Source: Candidatus Westeberhardia cardiocondylae (GTDB taxonomy: Bacteria > Pseudomonadota > Gammaproteobacteria > Enterobacterales > Enterobacteriaceae). Taken from it: a stretch of DNA of 64,000 nucleotides. Below the pieces are notes generated by a model, which was given only the letters and a program-made list of their open reading frames with translations, ran no database searches and was not told the DNA's origin. A program made the translations under genes and the position numbers. How positions within the stretch are numbered: position 1 is the first letter of the stretch; the number at the start of each line of letters is the position of its first letter. Location of the stretch: assembly GCA_024648765.1 (NCBI GenBank), contig JABYQC010000001.1, forward strand, positions 1 through 64,000. The letters are read 5' to 3'. Of the stretch, positions 1-13,171 are shown piece by piece.

Positions 1-421
1 TTATATTATATAATTTTTTCTATATATAATATAATATATATATATACTATTATATATAATATAATATAATATATATAAATAGTCAAATATTTTATAAAAT
101 TTACATTTTGTAAAAATTTTTTGAATATAATGTTTTTTACTTTAAAATATTATAAAATTGTAAATTTGTACGTAGCATATATATATTTACATTTTAGGTA
201 TTATTGAGAATATTTTGTATATAAAGATGTAAGATTATGATTAATATGTTTTATGTGTAGATTTTTATAATTTACGATATAAGTTAATGTATTATGTTAA
301 TTGGTGTTTTTAAAAAATTATATTAAAGAATTTTTATAGTTGTAATGTTTAGATGTAGTTTAATAATTTGGGGTTTGAGTTTATTTGATATTTTTTAATT
401 TATAAATTATATATGTTGGAA
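1..421. other. AT-only-like intergenic region, possible origin vicinity
   Basis: No gene is visible. The first 80 bases are almost pure A and T, with runs of alternating TA and TAATA units. Here A and T are balanced, unlike most of the window, where T greatly exceeds A on this strand. In E. coli oriC lies just beside mnmG, so the position suits an origin or DNA-unwinding region. I found no convincing DnaA box of the TTATCCACA type. The origin role is inference. Confidence 0.3.
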
Positions 422-503
422 GCCGAAGTGGCGAAATTGGTAAACGCAGTTGATTCAAAATCAACCTCCTTTTGGTATATCGGTTCGAATCCGATCTTCG
501 GCA
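422..503 (+). tRNA. tRNA-Leu (anticodon CAA)
   Basis: The sequence folds as a class II tRNA. The acceptor GCCGAAG pairs with CTTCGGC, the anticodon stem GTTGA/TCAAC carries loop TTCAAAA with anticodon CAA, there is a short variable arm, and the T arm is GGTTCGAATCC. It closely resembles E. coli leuX. The 3' CCA is not encoded, so it must be added by the CCA-adding enzyme. The discriminator base is A. Confidence 0.95.
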
Positions 504-845
504 TTTTATTTATATTGTATGTTTTGTAAAGCAAATAAGTTTAATAATTTATAATTGTAAAATATGTGGTTAATGTAAAATTTATATTTTTATATTTATG
601 AGGTATGTTTAATAATTTTCAGATATTGTTTTGTATATTGATAACATTTTTATTTTATATTTTATAAATGTATGATATTTATTTTGGTATGTGTAAATGT
701 ATCGGTGTTTGTGTAATATATATTTTTGTATGTTATATTTGTATGGTATTTTTAGGTGTTTTGAATAATAATATGTATGATTTATTTATTATTGTATTTG
801 ATGGATGTGCAAAATATTTTTACTGAATATTTAATTCAATATTTT
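504..845. other. Intergenic region upstream of mnmG
   Basis: AT-rich and T-biased spacer between tRNA-Leu and mnmG. An in-frame extension of mnmG to an earlier ATG at 777 exists but lacks family similarity. I see no other gene, clear promoter or repeat. Confidence 0.4.
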
Positions 846-2726
846 ATGTCATATTATAAAAATTTTGATGTTATTGTTATAGGTGGTGGACATGCTGGTG
901 TTGAAGCATCTATGGCATCTGCTAGAATGGGATGTTGTACTTTGTTATTAACACATAATATTGATATGATTGGTCATATGCCATGTAATCCTGCTATTGG
1001 TGGAATCGGTAAAAGTCATTTAGTGAAAGAAATAGATGCTATGGGTGGTATTATGGCACAAGCTATAGATTCTGCTGGAATTCATTATAAAATGTTAAAT
1101 GCTAGTAAAGGTCCAGCTGTGAGAGCAACGCGTATTCAAGCGGATAAAAGATTATATAAAAGTATTGTTTTACGTATGTTGGAAAGACAATCAAATTTAT
1201 TGATGTTGCAGGAATCAGTGGAAAATTTTATTATTAAAAATAGTAATATTATTGGTGTAGTTACTAGTATGGGATTAAAATTTTATTCTTCTGCGGTTGT
1301 ATTAACTGTGGGAACATTTTTGAATAAAAAAGAATATGTTGGTGTAAATGAATTTGTGAAAAAAGAATATTCTGTTTCTTTAGATAATTTGTCTTGTTGT
1401 TTACGTGATTTATCATTTAGTATGAAAAGATTAAAAACTGGTACTCCTCCTCGTATTTCTTTGAAAAGTCTTAATTTTTCAAAATTAGTTTGTCAATATG
1501 GGGATATTCCTATGCCAACTTTTTCTTTTTTAAATTCACATATTACATGTACTAATCAAGTTCCTTGTTATATAACTCATACAAATGAAGTTACTCATGA
1601 TATTGTTAGGAAAAATTTGCATTTTAGCCCTATATATTCTGGTATTATTCAAGGAATTGGTCCTCGTTATTGTCCGTCTATAGAAGATAAAATTTTTCGT
1701 TTTTCAGAAAAATCTTCGCATAGAGTTTTTTTAGAGCCTGAGGGGTTAGATAGTGATGAAGTATATCCTAATGGTATTTCTACTAGTTTACCTTTAGATA
1801 TCCAAATACAAATTGTTCGTTCTATTCCAGGTTTAGAATGTGCGAATATTATTCGTCCTGGATATATCATAGAATATGGTGTTTTGGATCCTCGTGGTTT
1901 ACGGTTAACACTAGAAAGTAAGTTAATTCATGGTTTGTTTTTTGCTGGGCAGATTAATGGTACTAGTGGTTATGAAGAAGCTGCTGCACAAGGTATGCTT
2001 GCAGGTTTAAATGCTGCAAGATTAAGTATGGGTAAAGAGGGATGGTTTCCTTTGAGAAGTGAAGCATATTTAGGTGTTTTGGTTGATGATCTGTGTTCAT
2101 TAGGAACCGAAGAACCGTATCGTATGTTTACTGCTCGTGCAGAATATAGGTTGTGTTTAAGAGAAGATAATGCTGATATTCGTTTGACAGAAATAGGTAG
2201 AAAATTGGGTATGGTGAATGATGAGCGTTGGAATTTTTTTTGTGATAAATTAGAAAAAATTGATAGAGAACGTAATAGGTTGCAAAATATTTGGATAAAA
2301 CATGATTCTAAACATCAAGATGTACAGATACTTAATGCATCTTTGAGTTCTTCTTTAACACATAAAGTAAATGGTTTAGATCTTTTACGAAGACCAGAGG
2401 TAACATATGATTTTTTAACTAGTTTAATGCATTTTTCTCCTGCAGTTGTAGATAAAAAGGTTTCTGAACAAATAGAAGTGAATATTAAATATCAAGGTTA
2501 TATAGAAAGGCAAAAAAAAGAAATTTCTCGTTTGTTACAATATGAATATATTTTGTTTCCAGATAATATAGATTTTTCTGTAATTCCTGGATTATCAAAT
2601 GAAGTTGTTGAAAAACTTAACAAATATAGACCGTGTTCTTTGGGACAAGCTTCTCGTATTTCTGGTATTACTCCTGTTTCTATTTCGGTTTTATTAATAT
2701 GGTTGAAAAAGTTGTCTTGTGTTTAA
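846..2726 (+). CDS. mnmG: tRNA uridine-5-carboxymethylaminomethyl modification enzyme MnmG (GidA)
   Basis: FAD-dependent partner of MnmE that installs cmnm5U34 on certain tRNAs. The 626-residue product is close to the 629 of E. coli. It has the N-terminal dinucleotide motif GGGHAG (residues 13-18), the [10 protein letters not shown] segment, [11 protein letters not shown], and the C-terminal SGLSNEV...ASRISG helical domain that contacts MnmE. I chose the ATG at 846 because family similarity begins at [12 protein letters not shown]; the ATG at 777 would add 23 unrelated residues. In E. coli mnmG is followed by rsmG and atpI. Both are missing here and the ATP synthase operon follows directly. 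Confidence 0.97.
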   Translation: MSYYKNFDVIVIGGGHAGVEASMASARMGCCTLLLTHNIDMIGHMPCNPAIGGIGKSHLVKEIDAMGGIMAQAIDSAGIHYKMLNASKGPAVRATRIQADKRLYKSIVLRMLERQSNLLMLQESVENFIIKNSNIIGVVTSMGLKFYSSAVVLTVGTFLNKKEYVGVNEFVKKEYSVSLDNLSCCLRDLSFSMKRLKTGTPPRISLKSLNFSKLVCQYGDIPMPTFSFLNSHITCTNQVPCYITHTNEVTHDIVRKNLHFSPIYSGIIQGIGPRYCPSIEDKIFRFSEKSSHRVFLEPEGLDSDEVYPNGISTSLPLDIQIQIVRSIPGLECANIIRPGYIIEYGVLDPRGLRLTLESKLIHGLFFAGQINGTSGYEEAAAQGMLAGLNAARLSMGKEGWFPLRSEAYLGVLVDDLCSLGTEEPYRMFTARAEYRLCLREDNADIRLTEIGRKLGMVNDERWNFFCDKLEKIDRERNRLQNIWIKHDSKHQDVQILNASLSSSLTHKVNGLDLLRRPEVTYDFLTSLMHFSPAVVDKKVSEQIEVNIKYQGYIERQKKEISRLLQYEYILFPDNIDFSVIPGLSNEVVEKLNKYRPCSLGQASRISGITPVSISVLLIWLKKLSCV

Positions 2727-3929
<1,203 letters not shown>

Positions 3930-3953
3930 GGTTGTAAAATTATTTCATAGTAA

Positions 3954-4223
<270 letters not shown>

Positions 4224-4406
4224 GTAATATATGAATTATGTTTTTGTTTGTGCAAAAGTAGTTATATTTGATAATGTAGATTTGATATTATAATTTTATT
4301 ATCATTTTTATTGTGTTTTATTGGTTTTTATATTTTGTGGTATGTTGTTGTTTTGGTGGTTTTTTATTATTGTAAATTTGTATAGTGTAAATTTTATAGG
4401 ATATGT

Positions 4407-4880
4407 ATGGATATTAATTGTACAGTTTTTGGACAAGCTATTGCTTTTTGGATATTTGTTTTTTTATGTATGAGATATATATGGCCGATTTTGATAGGTA
4501 TTATTGAAAATAGAAGAAAAAAGATTTCTGATAGTTTTTTGGCTATTCAAGTAGCAGAAAAAAATATAAAATCTTCTTATATGAAAGTTAACAATTTAAT
4601 TCATGATGCAGAAATTAAGGCTAAAAAGATTATTGATGAAGCTAAACAATATAGAGATTCTATGTTAAATGAGGCTAAAAATGAAGCTGTAATTGAAAAA
4701 AATAAAATTATTCAAGAAGCTTATGTTAAAATTAATTTGAAGAAAAAATGTATAGAAAAAGAATTACGTGAACAAGTTATAAAAATTATTATTTTGGCAA
4801 CTAAGAAAATTTTGATAAATTCTGTTGATTTAAATCAAAATTGTGAAGTTGTAAAAAAAATTATTTCTAAATTTTGGTGA
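4407..4880 (+). CDS. atpF: ATP synthase Fo subunit b
   Basis: Peripheral stalk subunit that ties Fo to F1. The 157 residues compare with 156 in E. coli. It has an N-terminal membrane helix (FGQAIAFWIFVFLCMRYIWPI) followed by a long charged, lysine- and glutamate-rich helix typical of the dimeric b stalk. The start MDINCTVFGQAIAF aligns with the E. coli start. The stop TGA lies 7 bases before the atpH start, so the two are probably translationally coupled. Confidence 0.95.
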   Translation: MDINCTVFGQAIAFWIFVFLCMRYIWPILIGIIENRRKKISDSFLAIQVAEKNIKSSYMKVNNLIHDAEIKAKKIIDEAKQYRDSMLNEAKNEAVIEKNKIIQEAYVKINLKKKCIEKELREQVIKIIILATKKILINSVDLNQNCEVVKKIISKFW

Positions 4881-4887
4881 TATTGCA

Positions 4888-5421
4888 ATGTGTCATAAAT
4901 TTTTTATTACGTCATATGCAAAAGCAATTTTTGAACTTTCTGTAGAGCAAGGAAAAATACAAGATTGGGAAAATATGTTAGTATCTGCTGTTATAGTAAG
5001 TAAAAATAAAGAAATGCGTTTTTTATTAAAACAATCGTTTAGTTATAAAGATAAAATAGCGGATATTTTTATTGATATTTGCGGAGATGTTTTGGATATA
5101 TATGGAAAAAGGTTAATATTGATTTTGTCTCAGTATAATAAATTGTTATTATTACCAAGAATTTTAAAAATGTTTATTTTTTTTAAATCAAAATATGAAA
5201 AAAATATTACAGCAGAAGTGATTTCAGCATTTGTTTTAACTAAGAAACAAAAAAATAATATTATACTTTTTGTACAAAAGAAATTTTTTTCTAAAGTTTT
5301 GTTAAATTGTAGAATAGATAATACTATTATATCTGGATTTATTATTCGTGTACAAGATATGGTATTAGATTATAGTGGTATAGGTTGTATAAAACGTTTA
5401 CAAAATTTTTTAAATAATTAG
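4888..5421 (+). CDS. atpH: ATP synthase F1 subunit delta
   Basis: Stator protein joining the b dimer to the top of the F1 alpha3beta3 head. It has 177 residues, the same length as in E. coli. Family landmarks are the N-terminal YAKAIFELSVEQ and the C-terminal LLNCRIDNTIISGFIIRVQDMVLD. It is highly diverged in the middle, with many Lys, Ile and Phe substitutions. It sits between atpF and atpA as in E. coli. Confidence 0.93.
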   Translation: MCHKFFITSYAKAIFELSVEQGKIQDWENMLVSAVIVSKNKEMRFLLKQSFSYKDKIADIFIDICGDVLDIYGKRLILILSQYNKLLLLPRILKMFIFFKSKYEKNITAEVISAFVLTKKQKNNIILFVQKKFFSKVLLNCRIDNTIISGFIIRVQDMVLDYSGIGCIKRLQNFLNN

Positions 5422-5454
5422 TTTTTTATTATGTTTTTATAAGGAATAATTTAT

Positions 5455-7002
5455 ATGGTATTGAATTCTGTGGAAATTAGTGATTTAATTAAAGAGCGTA
5501 TTTCTAAATTTGATATTGAAACTGATTTTGTGAACGAAGGTACTATTATTTCTGTAAGTGATGGTATCATTCGCATTTATGGTTTGACTAGCGTAATGCA
5601 AAATGAAATGATTTTGCTTCCTACTGGATGTTTTGCTCTTGCATTAAATTTAGAAAGAGATTCTGTTGGAGCTGTTGTGTTAGGTACTTATTTAGATGTT
5701 CATGCAGGGATGCGTGTACAATGTACTGGAAAGATATTGGAGGTTCCTGTTGGTCATAGTTTATTAGGTCGTATAGTAAATGCTTTGGGTTTTCCTGTAG
5801 ATGGATTAGGTTCTATAAATTATGATAGATTTTATTGTGTTGAAAATTCTGCTCCTAGTGTTATAGATAGGAAGTCTATAACGCAAGCGTTGCATACTGG
5901 GTATAAGATGATTGATGCTATGATTCCTATTGGAAAAGGACAAAGGGAACTAATTATTGGTGATAGACAAACTGGTAAGTCTTCTTTAGCAATTGATATT
6001 ATTATTAATCAAAGAGATACTGGAGTAAAATGTATTTACGTTGCTATTGGACAAAAAATTTCTACTGTTATTGGAGTTGTGAAGAAATTGCAAGAAAATC
6101 GTGCATTAAAGAATACTATTGTTGTAGTTGCTGCTGCTTCGGAAGCATCATCTTTGCAATATTTATCTCCGTATTCTGGTTGTGCAATGGGGGAATATTT
6201 TCGTGATCATGGAGAAGATGCGTTGATTGTGTATGATGATCTTTCCAAGCATGCTATATCTTATCGTCAGATTTCTCTTCTTCTTAGACGACCTCCAGGA
6301 AGAGAGGCTTATCCTGGAGATGTTTTCTATTTGCACTCTAGGTTATTAGAGCGTTCTGCTCGTGTTAATGTTGAGTATGTTGAACATTTTACTAAGGGGA
6401 AGATTAAAAATAAAACAGGATCGTTGACTGCTATACCTATTATAGAAACACAATCTGGTGATATTTCTTCTTTTATTCCTACAAATGTTATTTCTATTAC
6501 TGATGGTCAAATTTTTTTGGAGTCTAGTTTGTTTCATGCTGGTGTTTATCCTGCAATTAATCCTGGTATATCAGTTTCTCGTGTTGGTAGTGCTGCTCAA
6601 ACTAGTATTATAAAAAAATTGTCTGGTGGAATTCGGTCTATTTTAGCTCAATATAGGGAGCTTGAGTCTTTTTCTCAATTTTCTTCGGATTTAGATAATG
6701 TGACTAAAGAAAAATTACAACATGGAAAACGAGTAACTGAGTTATTTAAGCAAAAACAATATTCTCCTATGTCTATTTCTAGACAATCATTGCTTTTGTT
6801 TGCGTTAGAGTATGGATATTTACATGACTTGGATATATCTAGTATTTGGAGATTTGAGGATCAATTAATAGAATATGCGATTTATAAGCATAAAGATTTT
6901 ATGCAGGAAATTGATAAATATGGTTTGTATAATAGTAGTATTAAAAGTAAATTACGACTGATTTGTAGTACTTTTAAAGAAAAATTTTTTATTGGTGTAT
7001 GA
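5455..7002 (+). CDS. atpA: ATP synthase F1 subunit alpha
   Basis: Non-catalytic nucleotide-binding subunit of F1. The 515 residues compare with 513 in E. coli. The P-loop GDRQTGKS is at residues 169-176, with [29 protein letters not shown] and [13 protein letters not shown] following in family order. AAGGAATAATTT precedes the start. It is well conserved along the whole length, which fits strong selection on oxidative ATP synthesis or proton pumping. Confidence 0.98.
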   Translation: MVLNSVEISDLIKERISKFDIETDFVNEGTIISVSDGIIRIYGLTSVMQNEMILLPTGCFALALNLERDSVGAVVLGTYLDVHAGMRVQCTGKILEVPVGHSLLGRIVNALGFPVDGLGSINYDRFYCVENSAPSVIDRKSITQALHTGYKMIDAMIPIGKGQRELIIGDRQTGKSSLAIDIIINQRDTGVKCIYVAIGQKISTVIGVVKKLQENRALKNTIVVVAAASEASSLQYLSPYSGCAMGEYFRDHGEDALIVYDDLSKHAISYRQISLLLRRPPGREAYPGDVFYLHSRLLERSARVNVEYVEHFTKGKIKNKTGSLTAIPIIETQSGDISSFIPTNVISITDGQIFLESSLFHAGVYPAINPGISVSRVGSAAQTSIIKKLSGGIRSILAQYRELESFSQFSSDLDNVTKEKLQHGKRVTELFKQKQYSPMSISRQSLLLFALEYGYLHDLDISSIWRFEDQLIEYAIYKHKDFMQEIDKYGLYNSSIKSKLRLICSTFKEKFFIGV

Positions 7003-7040
7003 AGTTTTATTGTTGTTTTTGAATTTTTTTGGTGATTTTT

Positions 7041-7910
7041 ATGGTATCTGTCAGAGAAATACGTTCTAAGATTATGAGTTTACAAAATACTAAGAAGATT
7101 ACTAAAGCCATGGAAATGATTTCTGCAGTGAAAATGAAGAAATGGCAAAAAATTATATTGTCTGTAGATTTATATGCGAAAAAGATATATAAAATTATTG
7201 ATCATCTTCTTTTTAGTAGATTGGAATATAGGCATCCTTATATGTATGATCGTGATTTGCGGTCTATTGGTTATTTTGTTGTATTAACTGATCGAGGATT
7301 GGTTGGTAGTTTAAATATAAATCTGATTAAAAAATTTATGGTTGATATTCGTACGTTGGTAAAAAATAAAATAAATGTTGAAATAGTGTTATTTGGAAAA
7401 AAGTTTTTTTCTTTTTTTTCAAATATTGAAGGTGTTAGTGTTGTTCCAGTAAGTATAAATATGAATGAAAAATTATCTATTGCAGATTTTGTTGATCCAA
7501 TTAATATGATGTTATCAAGATATGATAAAAATATTTTAAGTAGTATTCGTATCATTCATAATCATTTTGTTAATACTGTTTTGCAAGTGCCAGTTATTAC
7601 AAATATTTTGCCATTATCTCAAAAGTATTCAGAAAGTAATGTAAAAAAATGTTTTTTTGGGGATTATTTGTATGAACCGGATCCAGAATATTTGATAAAT
7701 ATTTTGGTTCGTCAATATATAGAAATTAAAGTATATTATAGTGTTATGGAAAATTTGTTTAGCGAACAGGCTGCTCGTATGGTAACAATGAAAACAGCTA
7801 CAGACAATGGAATAAATTTATTAAAAACATTGGAGTTGATGTATCATAAAGTTAGACAAAATTCTATAACACAAGAAATTTTTGAGGTGATTGTTGGTGC
7901 ATCTTTATAG
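7041..7910 (+). CDS. atpG: ATP synthase F1 subunit gamma
   Basis: Central rotor shaft of F1; 289 residues against 287 in E. coli. The N-terminal coiled-coil helix is EIRSKI...TKKITKAMEMISAVKMKKWQ and the C-terminal helix is ARMVTMKTATDNGINLLKTLEL. I start at 7041, where MVSVREIRSKI aligns with the family and GGTGA lies just upstream; the upstream start at 7029 adds four residues. The middle of the protein is diverged. Confidence 0.95.
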   Translation: MVSVREIRSKIMSLQNTKKITKAMEMISAVKMKKWQKIILSVDLYAKKIYKIIDHLLFSRLEYRHPYMYDRDLRSIGYFVVLTDRGLVGSLNINLIKKFMVDIRTLVKNKINVEIVLFGKKFFSFFSNIEGVSVVPVSINMNEKLSIADFVDPINMMLSRYDKNILSSIRIIHNHFVNTVLQVPVITNILPLSQKYSESNVKKCFFGDYLYEPDPEYLINILVRQYIEIKVYYSVMENLFSEQAARMVTMKTATDNGINLLKTLELMYHKVRQNSITQEIFEVIVGASL

Positions 7911-7937
7911 AGTAAAGTTGTATGTTGTTTACAATGA

Positions 7938-9362
<1,425 letters not shown>

Positions 9363-9405
9363 TTTGTATTTTAATGTGTCAATTTTAATTTGCATTAGGA
9401 GTTAT

Positions 9406-9837
9406 ATGCATACTTATTATTTAGATGTGTTGAATATCAGGGAAAATTTTTTTTCTGATTATGTTAAAAAGATTCAAGTAACGGGTAGTGAGGGGGATTT
9501 AGAAATTTTTCCACATCATATTTCTTTACTTACTTCTATTAGGCCAGGTATGGTTTTGTTAATTACAAAATTTAATGAGAGAAAGTGTATTTATTTATCT
9601 GGTGGTATTTTAGAAGTATATTGTAATGTAGTAACTATTTTGGCAAATATTGCAATTCGCGGGGAAGATATTGATGAAAATAGGGCGAAAAAATCTAAAG
9701 AGAGAGCTGAAAGAAATATGAAGAAATTTCGTGTTGGTTGTTTAGAGTATATTCATGCTTCTATAAAATTTTCTAAAGCATTGGCAAAATTGCGTGTTAT
9801 TAAAATTCTGAAAAAGAATTTTAATAGTATTTTGTGA
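9406..9837 (+). CDS. atpC: ATP synthase F1 subunit epsilon
   Basis: Rotor subunit and inhibitor of ATP hydrolysis; 143 residues against 139 in E. coli. The beta-sandwich domain carries KIQVTGSEGDLEIFPHHISLLTSIRPG and YLSGGILEV, followed by the helical hairpin AIRGEDIDENRAKKSKERAE. The ATG at 9406 has AGGAG immediately upstream, which settles it against the longer frame starting at 9364. It ends the operon; glmU, the next gene in E. coli, is absent. Confidence 0.95.
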   Translation: MHTYYLDVLNIRENFFSDYVKKIQVTGSEGDLEIFPHHISLLTSIRPGMVLLITKFNERKCIYLSGGILEVYCNVVTILANIAIRGEDIDENRAKKSKERAERNMKKFRVGCLEYIHASIKFSKALAKLRVIKILKKNFNSIL

Positions 9838-10285
9838 ATTAACATGTTTTTATTTTTATTTCAATATGTATTGAGAGTATAATGAGATTTTATCATAGTT
9901 ATTTGATATAGTTTATTGTTGTATTTATTTATTATTAGGAAGATACTTATAATTTTATTCGGGTTTAAAGAAATATTTGTTTATGTTATTTTATTAAAAG
10001 TTTGTGTTTATTTTGTTGTTATTGGTATTGTATGTTTTGTTTAAGGTAGTAAGTTTTGGATTTATTTTTTTAATATTATAAAAATTATAAATATTTTTTA
10101 TTTTATGAATTTATTTTTTGCAAATTATATGATGTTTTTTATATTTGGTGAATTTGTTTATGGTGTTTTAGATAAGTACGGTTATTTGTATTGTGAATAT
10201 TGTTAATATAAAATTGTATGTTTTTTGATGAGTATGAATGATGTTTATTGGTAAGATATGATATTGTTATTTTTAAAACAATACT
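9838..10285. other. Gap at the ancestral glmU-glmS position
   Basis: About 450 T-rich bases after atpC, where E. coli has glmU and glmS. I see no reading frame with their motifs, no RNA gene and no clear repeat. The spacer separates the rightward atp operon from the leftward ptsN, so transcription termination from both sides is expected here, but no GC-rich hairpin is visible. Confidence 0.4.
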
Positions 10286-10756
10286 TTATTTATTTTCTGT
10301 AATAATTTTATATAATTTTTCATTGTTTTGTGTGCTTCGTAATCGTCGGTATAATTTGTTATTTGTTAGATGTTTTGCTACTAGTGACAAAATATATAGG
10401 TTTTTGTTGCATTTTTTTTGAGAAATAAATAGTGCAAATAGTAAATCTACTGGTTGATTATCGATTGTATCAAAAAAAACTGGTTTTGCTAGTCGTATAA
10501 ATACTCCAGTAATTTCCTGTAACGTATTTTGTATTACTCCATGTGGCATAGCTATTCCGTTTCCTATCCCTGTACTTCCCATTTTTTCTCTTGTTAATAT
10601 AGCATTAAATATAATATTTGGTGTGATTTTTAATTTTTTTGCTGCTAACTCGCTAATGATTTCTAATGCTTTTTTTTTATTTTGACAATAAATATTACCT
10701 TGTGTGCATTCAATACTTAAAATAGAATTAATTTGTATATGTTTTGCATTAATCAT
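10286..10756 (-). CDS. ptsN: PTS IIA-like nitrogen-regulatory protein PtsN (EIIA-Ntr)
   Basis: Regulatory phosphocarrier of the nitrogen-related PTS branch, fed in E. coli by PtsP and NPr and acting on potassium transport and other targets. The 156 residues compare with 163 in E. coli. Conserved blocks are KKKALEIISELAAKKL, ILTREKMGSTGIGNGIAMPHG with the phosphorylatable His at residue 72, and FDTIDNQPVDLLFALF. The gene stands alone here, outside the rpoN-hpf-ptsN-rapZ operon. Its partner ptsP is missing from its expected place between rppH and lgt. Confidence 0.93.
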   Translation of the reverse strand: MINAKHIQINSILSIECTQGNIYCQNKKKALEIISELAAKKLKITPNIIFNAILTREKMGSTGIGNGIAMPHGVIQNTLQEITGVFIRLAKPVFFDTIDNQPVDLLFALFISQKKCNKNLYILSLVAKHLTNNKLYRRLRSTQNNEKLYKIITENK

Positions 10757-11206
10757 CTTGATTGTATTGTTATTGTATGAGTTATTAAAATATATTATTG
10801 AATAGATATATTGTATTAATATTTTATATAGTTCATATTGTATTATATATGAATTTATTTTATTTTTTTAAAAATTTTTATGAGGTTTTTGTAATTATAC
10901 GCAATATATATTATTATTTTATATTATTAGTTCAATCGTGTTTTATGGAAATTTGATTTATATGTGTTTTTGAAAATTTTTTATTTTTTTAATTATGTTA
11001 TATTTTACAGAAATAAGAAAATAAATTTATAATAAGTAATATTTTGATAAATTTTTTCGTACGATATGTAATTAATAATAATTATATGGTATAGAGTTTA
11101 TAAATGTGTATTATTTGGTATTTTGTTTAATATATTTTAATATGGCATATTATTATTCTATATTTTAATTGGTATTATGTGAAATAAATAAATATTTTTG
11201 ATATTT
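10757..11206. other. Intergenic region between ptsN and tRNA-Lys
   Basis: AT-rich spacer with no recognisable gene. A 7-bp inverted repeat (TTCATAT at 10832-10838 and ATATGAA at 10847-10853) is followed by a T-rich run. It may be a weak hairpin, but such repeats are expected by chance at this base composition. Confidence 0.35.
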
Positions 11207-11279
11207 TGGGTCGTGCAGGATTCGAACCTGCGACCAATTGATTAAAAGTCAACTGCTCTACCTACTGAGCTAACGACCC
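11207..11279 (-). tRNA. tRNA-Lys (anticodon TTT)
   Basis: On the minus strand the sequence has acceptor GGGTCGT, D arm TAGCTCAGTAGGTAGAGCA, anticodon loop CTTTTAA with anticodon TTT, and T arm GCAGGTTCGAATCCTGC. CCA is not encoded. With the neighbouring tRNA-Val it corresponds to the valUXY-lysV cluster beside gltX in E. coli, reduced to one Val and one Lys gene. Confidence 0.96.
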
Positions 11280-11302
11280 GATTCCTATTTTTGCGAATAT
11301 TG

Positions 11303-11376
11303 TAGGTGATGGTGGAATTGAACCACCGACTTCCTCCTTGTAAAAGAGGCGCTCTACCTAACTGAGCTAATCACCT
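11303..11376 (-). tRNA. tRNA-Val (anticodon TAC)
   Basis: On the minus strand, acceptor AGGTGAT pairs with ATCACCT, the anticodon stem CCTCT/AGGAGG region carries loop TTTACAA with anticodon TAC, and the T arm is GTGGTTCAATTCCAC. CCA is not encoded. It lies 23 bases upstream of tRNA-Lys, so the two are probably one transcript. Confidence 0.96.
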
Positions 11377-11611
11377 GTATTATTTATAAAAGTATATTAT
11401 TATCATTATAAATAACTTATTAAATGAGTCAACATTTTCTATGTAAAATAATATAGATTGTGTTTGTGTGATTTAATTTTTTTATGATATTATTTGTTGA
11501 TGTTTTTGTGATATATTATGTATATTTAGTTGTTGTAGGTTGATGATTACCATATAATGTTTATAGATTTTATAGAATTTTTTGTTTATTATCAAGAGGT
11601 ATAGTTGTATT

Positions 11612-13039
11612 ATGCAATGTATTAAAACACGTTTTTCTCCTAGTCCTAGTGGGTTTTTACATTTAGGAAGTATTAGAACAGCGCTTTATGCATGGTTGTT
11701 TGCGAAGAAACAAGGGGGGAAGTTTATTTTGCGTATAGATGATACTAATTTTTCACGATCAAATAAAGAAGCAATATTAAATATTATGAAAAGTTTGCAA
11801 TGGCTACGTTTGTATTGGGATGAGGGACCATTTTTTCAGAGTAAACGTTTTGATCGTTATAATGATGTTTTAAATAATATGTTAAGAGATGGGTATGTTT
11901 ATAAATGTTATTGTTCTCAAGAACGTTTAAATATACTTAGGAGTAAACAGATTCTGAATAAAGAAAAACCTCGTTATGATGGTTATTGTAGATTCAATTT
12001 GCGTAATAAAATTAATGTATCTGGTAATAGTCCTTTTGTGGTAAGATTTTGTAATCCTATACAAGGAAAAACTATTTTTTATGATTTAATTCGTGGATTT
12101 ATTGAGTTTGATAACCAAGAATTGGATGATTTTATTATTAAACGAAGTGATGGATCTTGGACATATAATTTTTGTTCTGTTGTTGATGATATTGATATGA
12201 ACATATCACATGTGTTTAGAGGTGATGAACATATAAATAATACTCCTAAACAAATTAATGTTTTTAAATCTTTGAATGCAAAAATACCAGAATATGTACA
12301 TTTGTCCATGGTATTAGATAGTAATAAAAGAAAACTTTCTAAACGTCATAATTCTACTAGTGTTATGGAATATTTTAGGAAAGGTTTTTTACCTGATGCT
12401 TTATTAAATTATCTTGTTCGTTTGGGTTGGTCATATAAAGATATGGAAATTTTTAATGTTGAAGATATGGTGAAGTTATTTAATGTACATTTTTTGAATA
12501 AATCTTCTGGTATGTTGAATGCAAAAAAGTTATTGTGGTTAAATGCATATTATATTCGTCATCTTCCGTTAGATATAGTATACAAATATTATAAGAAATA
12601 TATAGTGTCTAGAAGAAAATTTTGGTATTTTCAAGATATTTCTAAATTGTTACAATTGATTAGTGTTTTTAGAAGTCGTTGTAGTACATTCCAAGATATG
12701 GAAAAGAATTTTCGTTATTTTTATCAGGATTTTAAAGAGATTGATTCTGTATTGGTTGAAAAATATCTATTGAATGTTCAATCCTGTAAGGTACTCAAAA
12801 TTGTGAGAGATGCAATTATTTCTTTGCATTCTTGGACATTAGAAGAAATTGGTGCTGTTTTAGGAAATATTTCTAAAAAATTTAATTTTGAAATTAGTAC
12901 ATTATATATGCCAATTCGTGTTGCATTGATGTCTGTGAGTTGTTCGCCCCAATTGTCTATGGTAATGTATATACTTGGAAAGGAAAAATCTCTTGAAAGA
13001 ATTAATAGGGCCATAAAAATTCAAGATTTAGGTATATGA
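11612..13039 (+). CDS. gltX: Glutamate--tRNA ligase
   Basis: Class I synthetase charging tRNA-Glu. The 475 residues compare with 471 in E. coli. The HIGH-type motif is SPSPSGFLHLGSIRTALYAWLFA near the N terminus, a zinc-site-like CYC...C region follows, and the KMSKS-type motif is KRKLSKRHNS. The ATG at 11612 aligns with the family start (MQCIKTRFSPSP); AAGAGGT lies 12-18 bases upstream. A longer TTG start at 11582 has no similarity. The anticodon-binding C-terminal half is much diverged. Confidence 0.96.
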   Translation: MQCIKTRFSPSPSGFLHLGSIRTALYAWLFAKKQGGKFILRIDDTNFSRSNKEAILNIMKSLQWLRLYWDEGPFFQSKRFDRYNDVLNNMLRDGYVYKCYCSQERLNILRSKQILNKEKPRYDGYCRFNLRNKINVSGNSPFVVRFCNPIQGKTIFYDLIRGFIEFDNQELDDFIIKRSDGSWTYNFCSVVDDIDMNISHVFRGDEHINNTPKQINVFKSLNAKIPEYVHLSMVLDSNKRKLSKRHNSTSVMEYFRKGFLPDALLNYLVRLGWSYKDMEIFNVEDMVKLFNVHFLNKSSGMLNAKKLLWLNAYYIRHLPLDIVYKYYKKYIVSRRKFWYFQDISKLLQLISVFRSRCSTFQDMEKNFRYFYQDFKEIDSVLVEKYLLNVQSCKVLKIVRDAIISLHSWTLEEIGAVLGNISKKFNFEISTLYMPIRVALMSVSCSPQLSMVMYILGKEKSLERINRAIKIQDLGI

Positions 13040-13171
13040 TTTATTAGATATTTTATATGATTGCGATGATATAATTTGTAGTTATTTTTCTATGATTATA
13101 ATATTTTGTGATTTTTAATGGTTTTATAAGTTTAAAATTTTTTAATTTTTATGGTGTATTATTTTTATTTG

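Noticed and set aside
10832-10853. Inverted repeat TTCATAT/ATATGAA as a terminator
   Set aside because: AT-only-like 7-bp stem with an 8-base loop; cannot be separated from chance.
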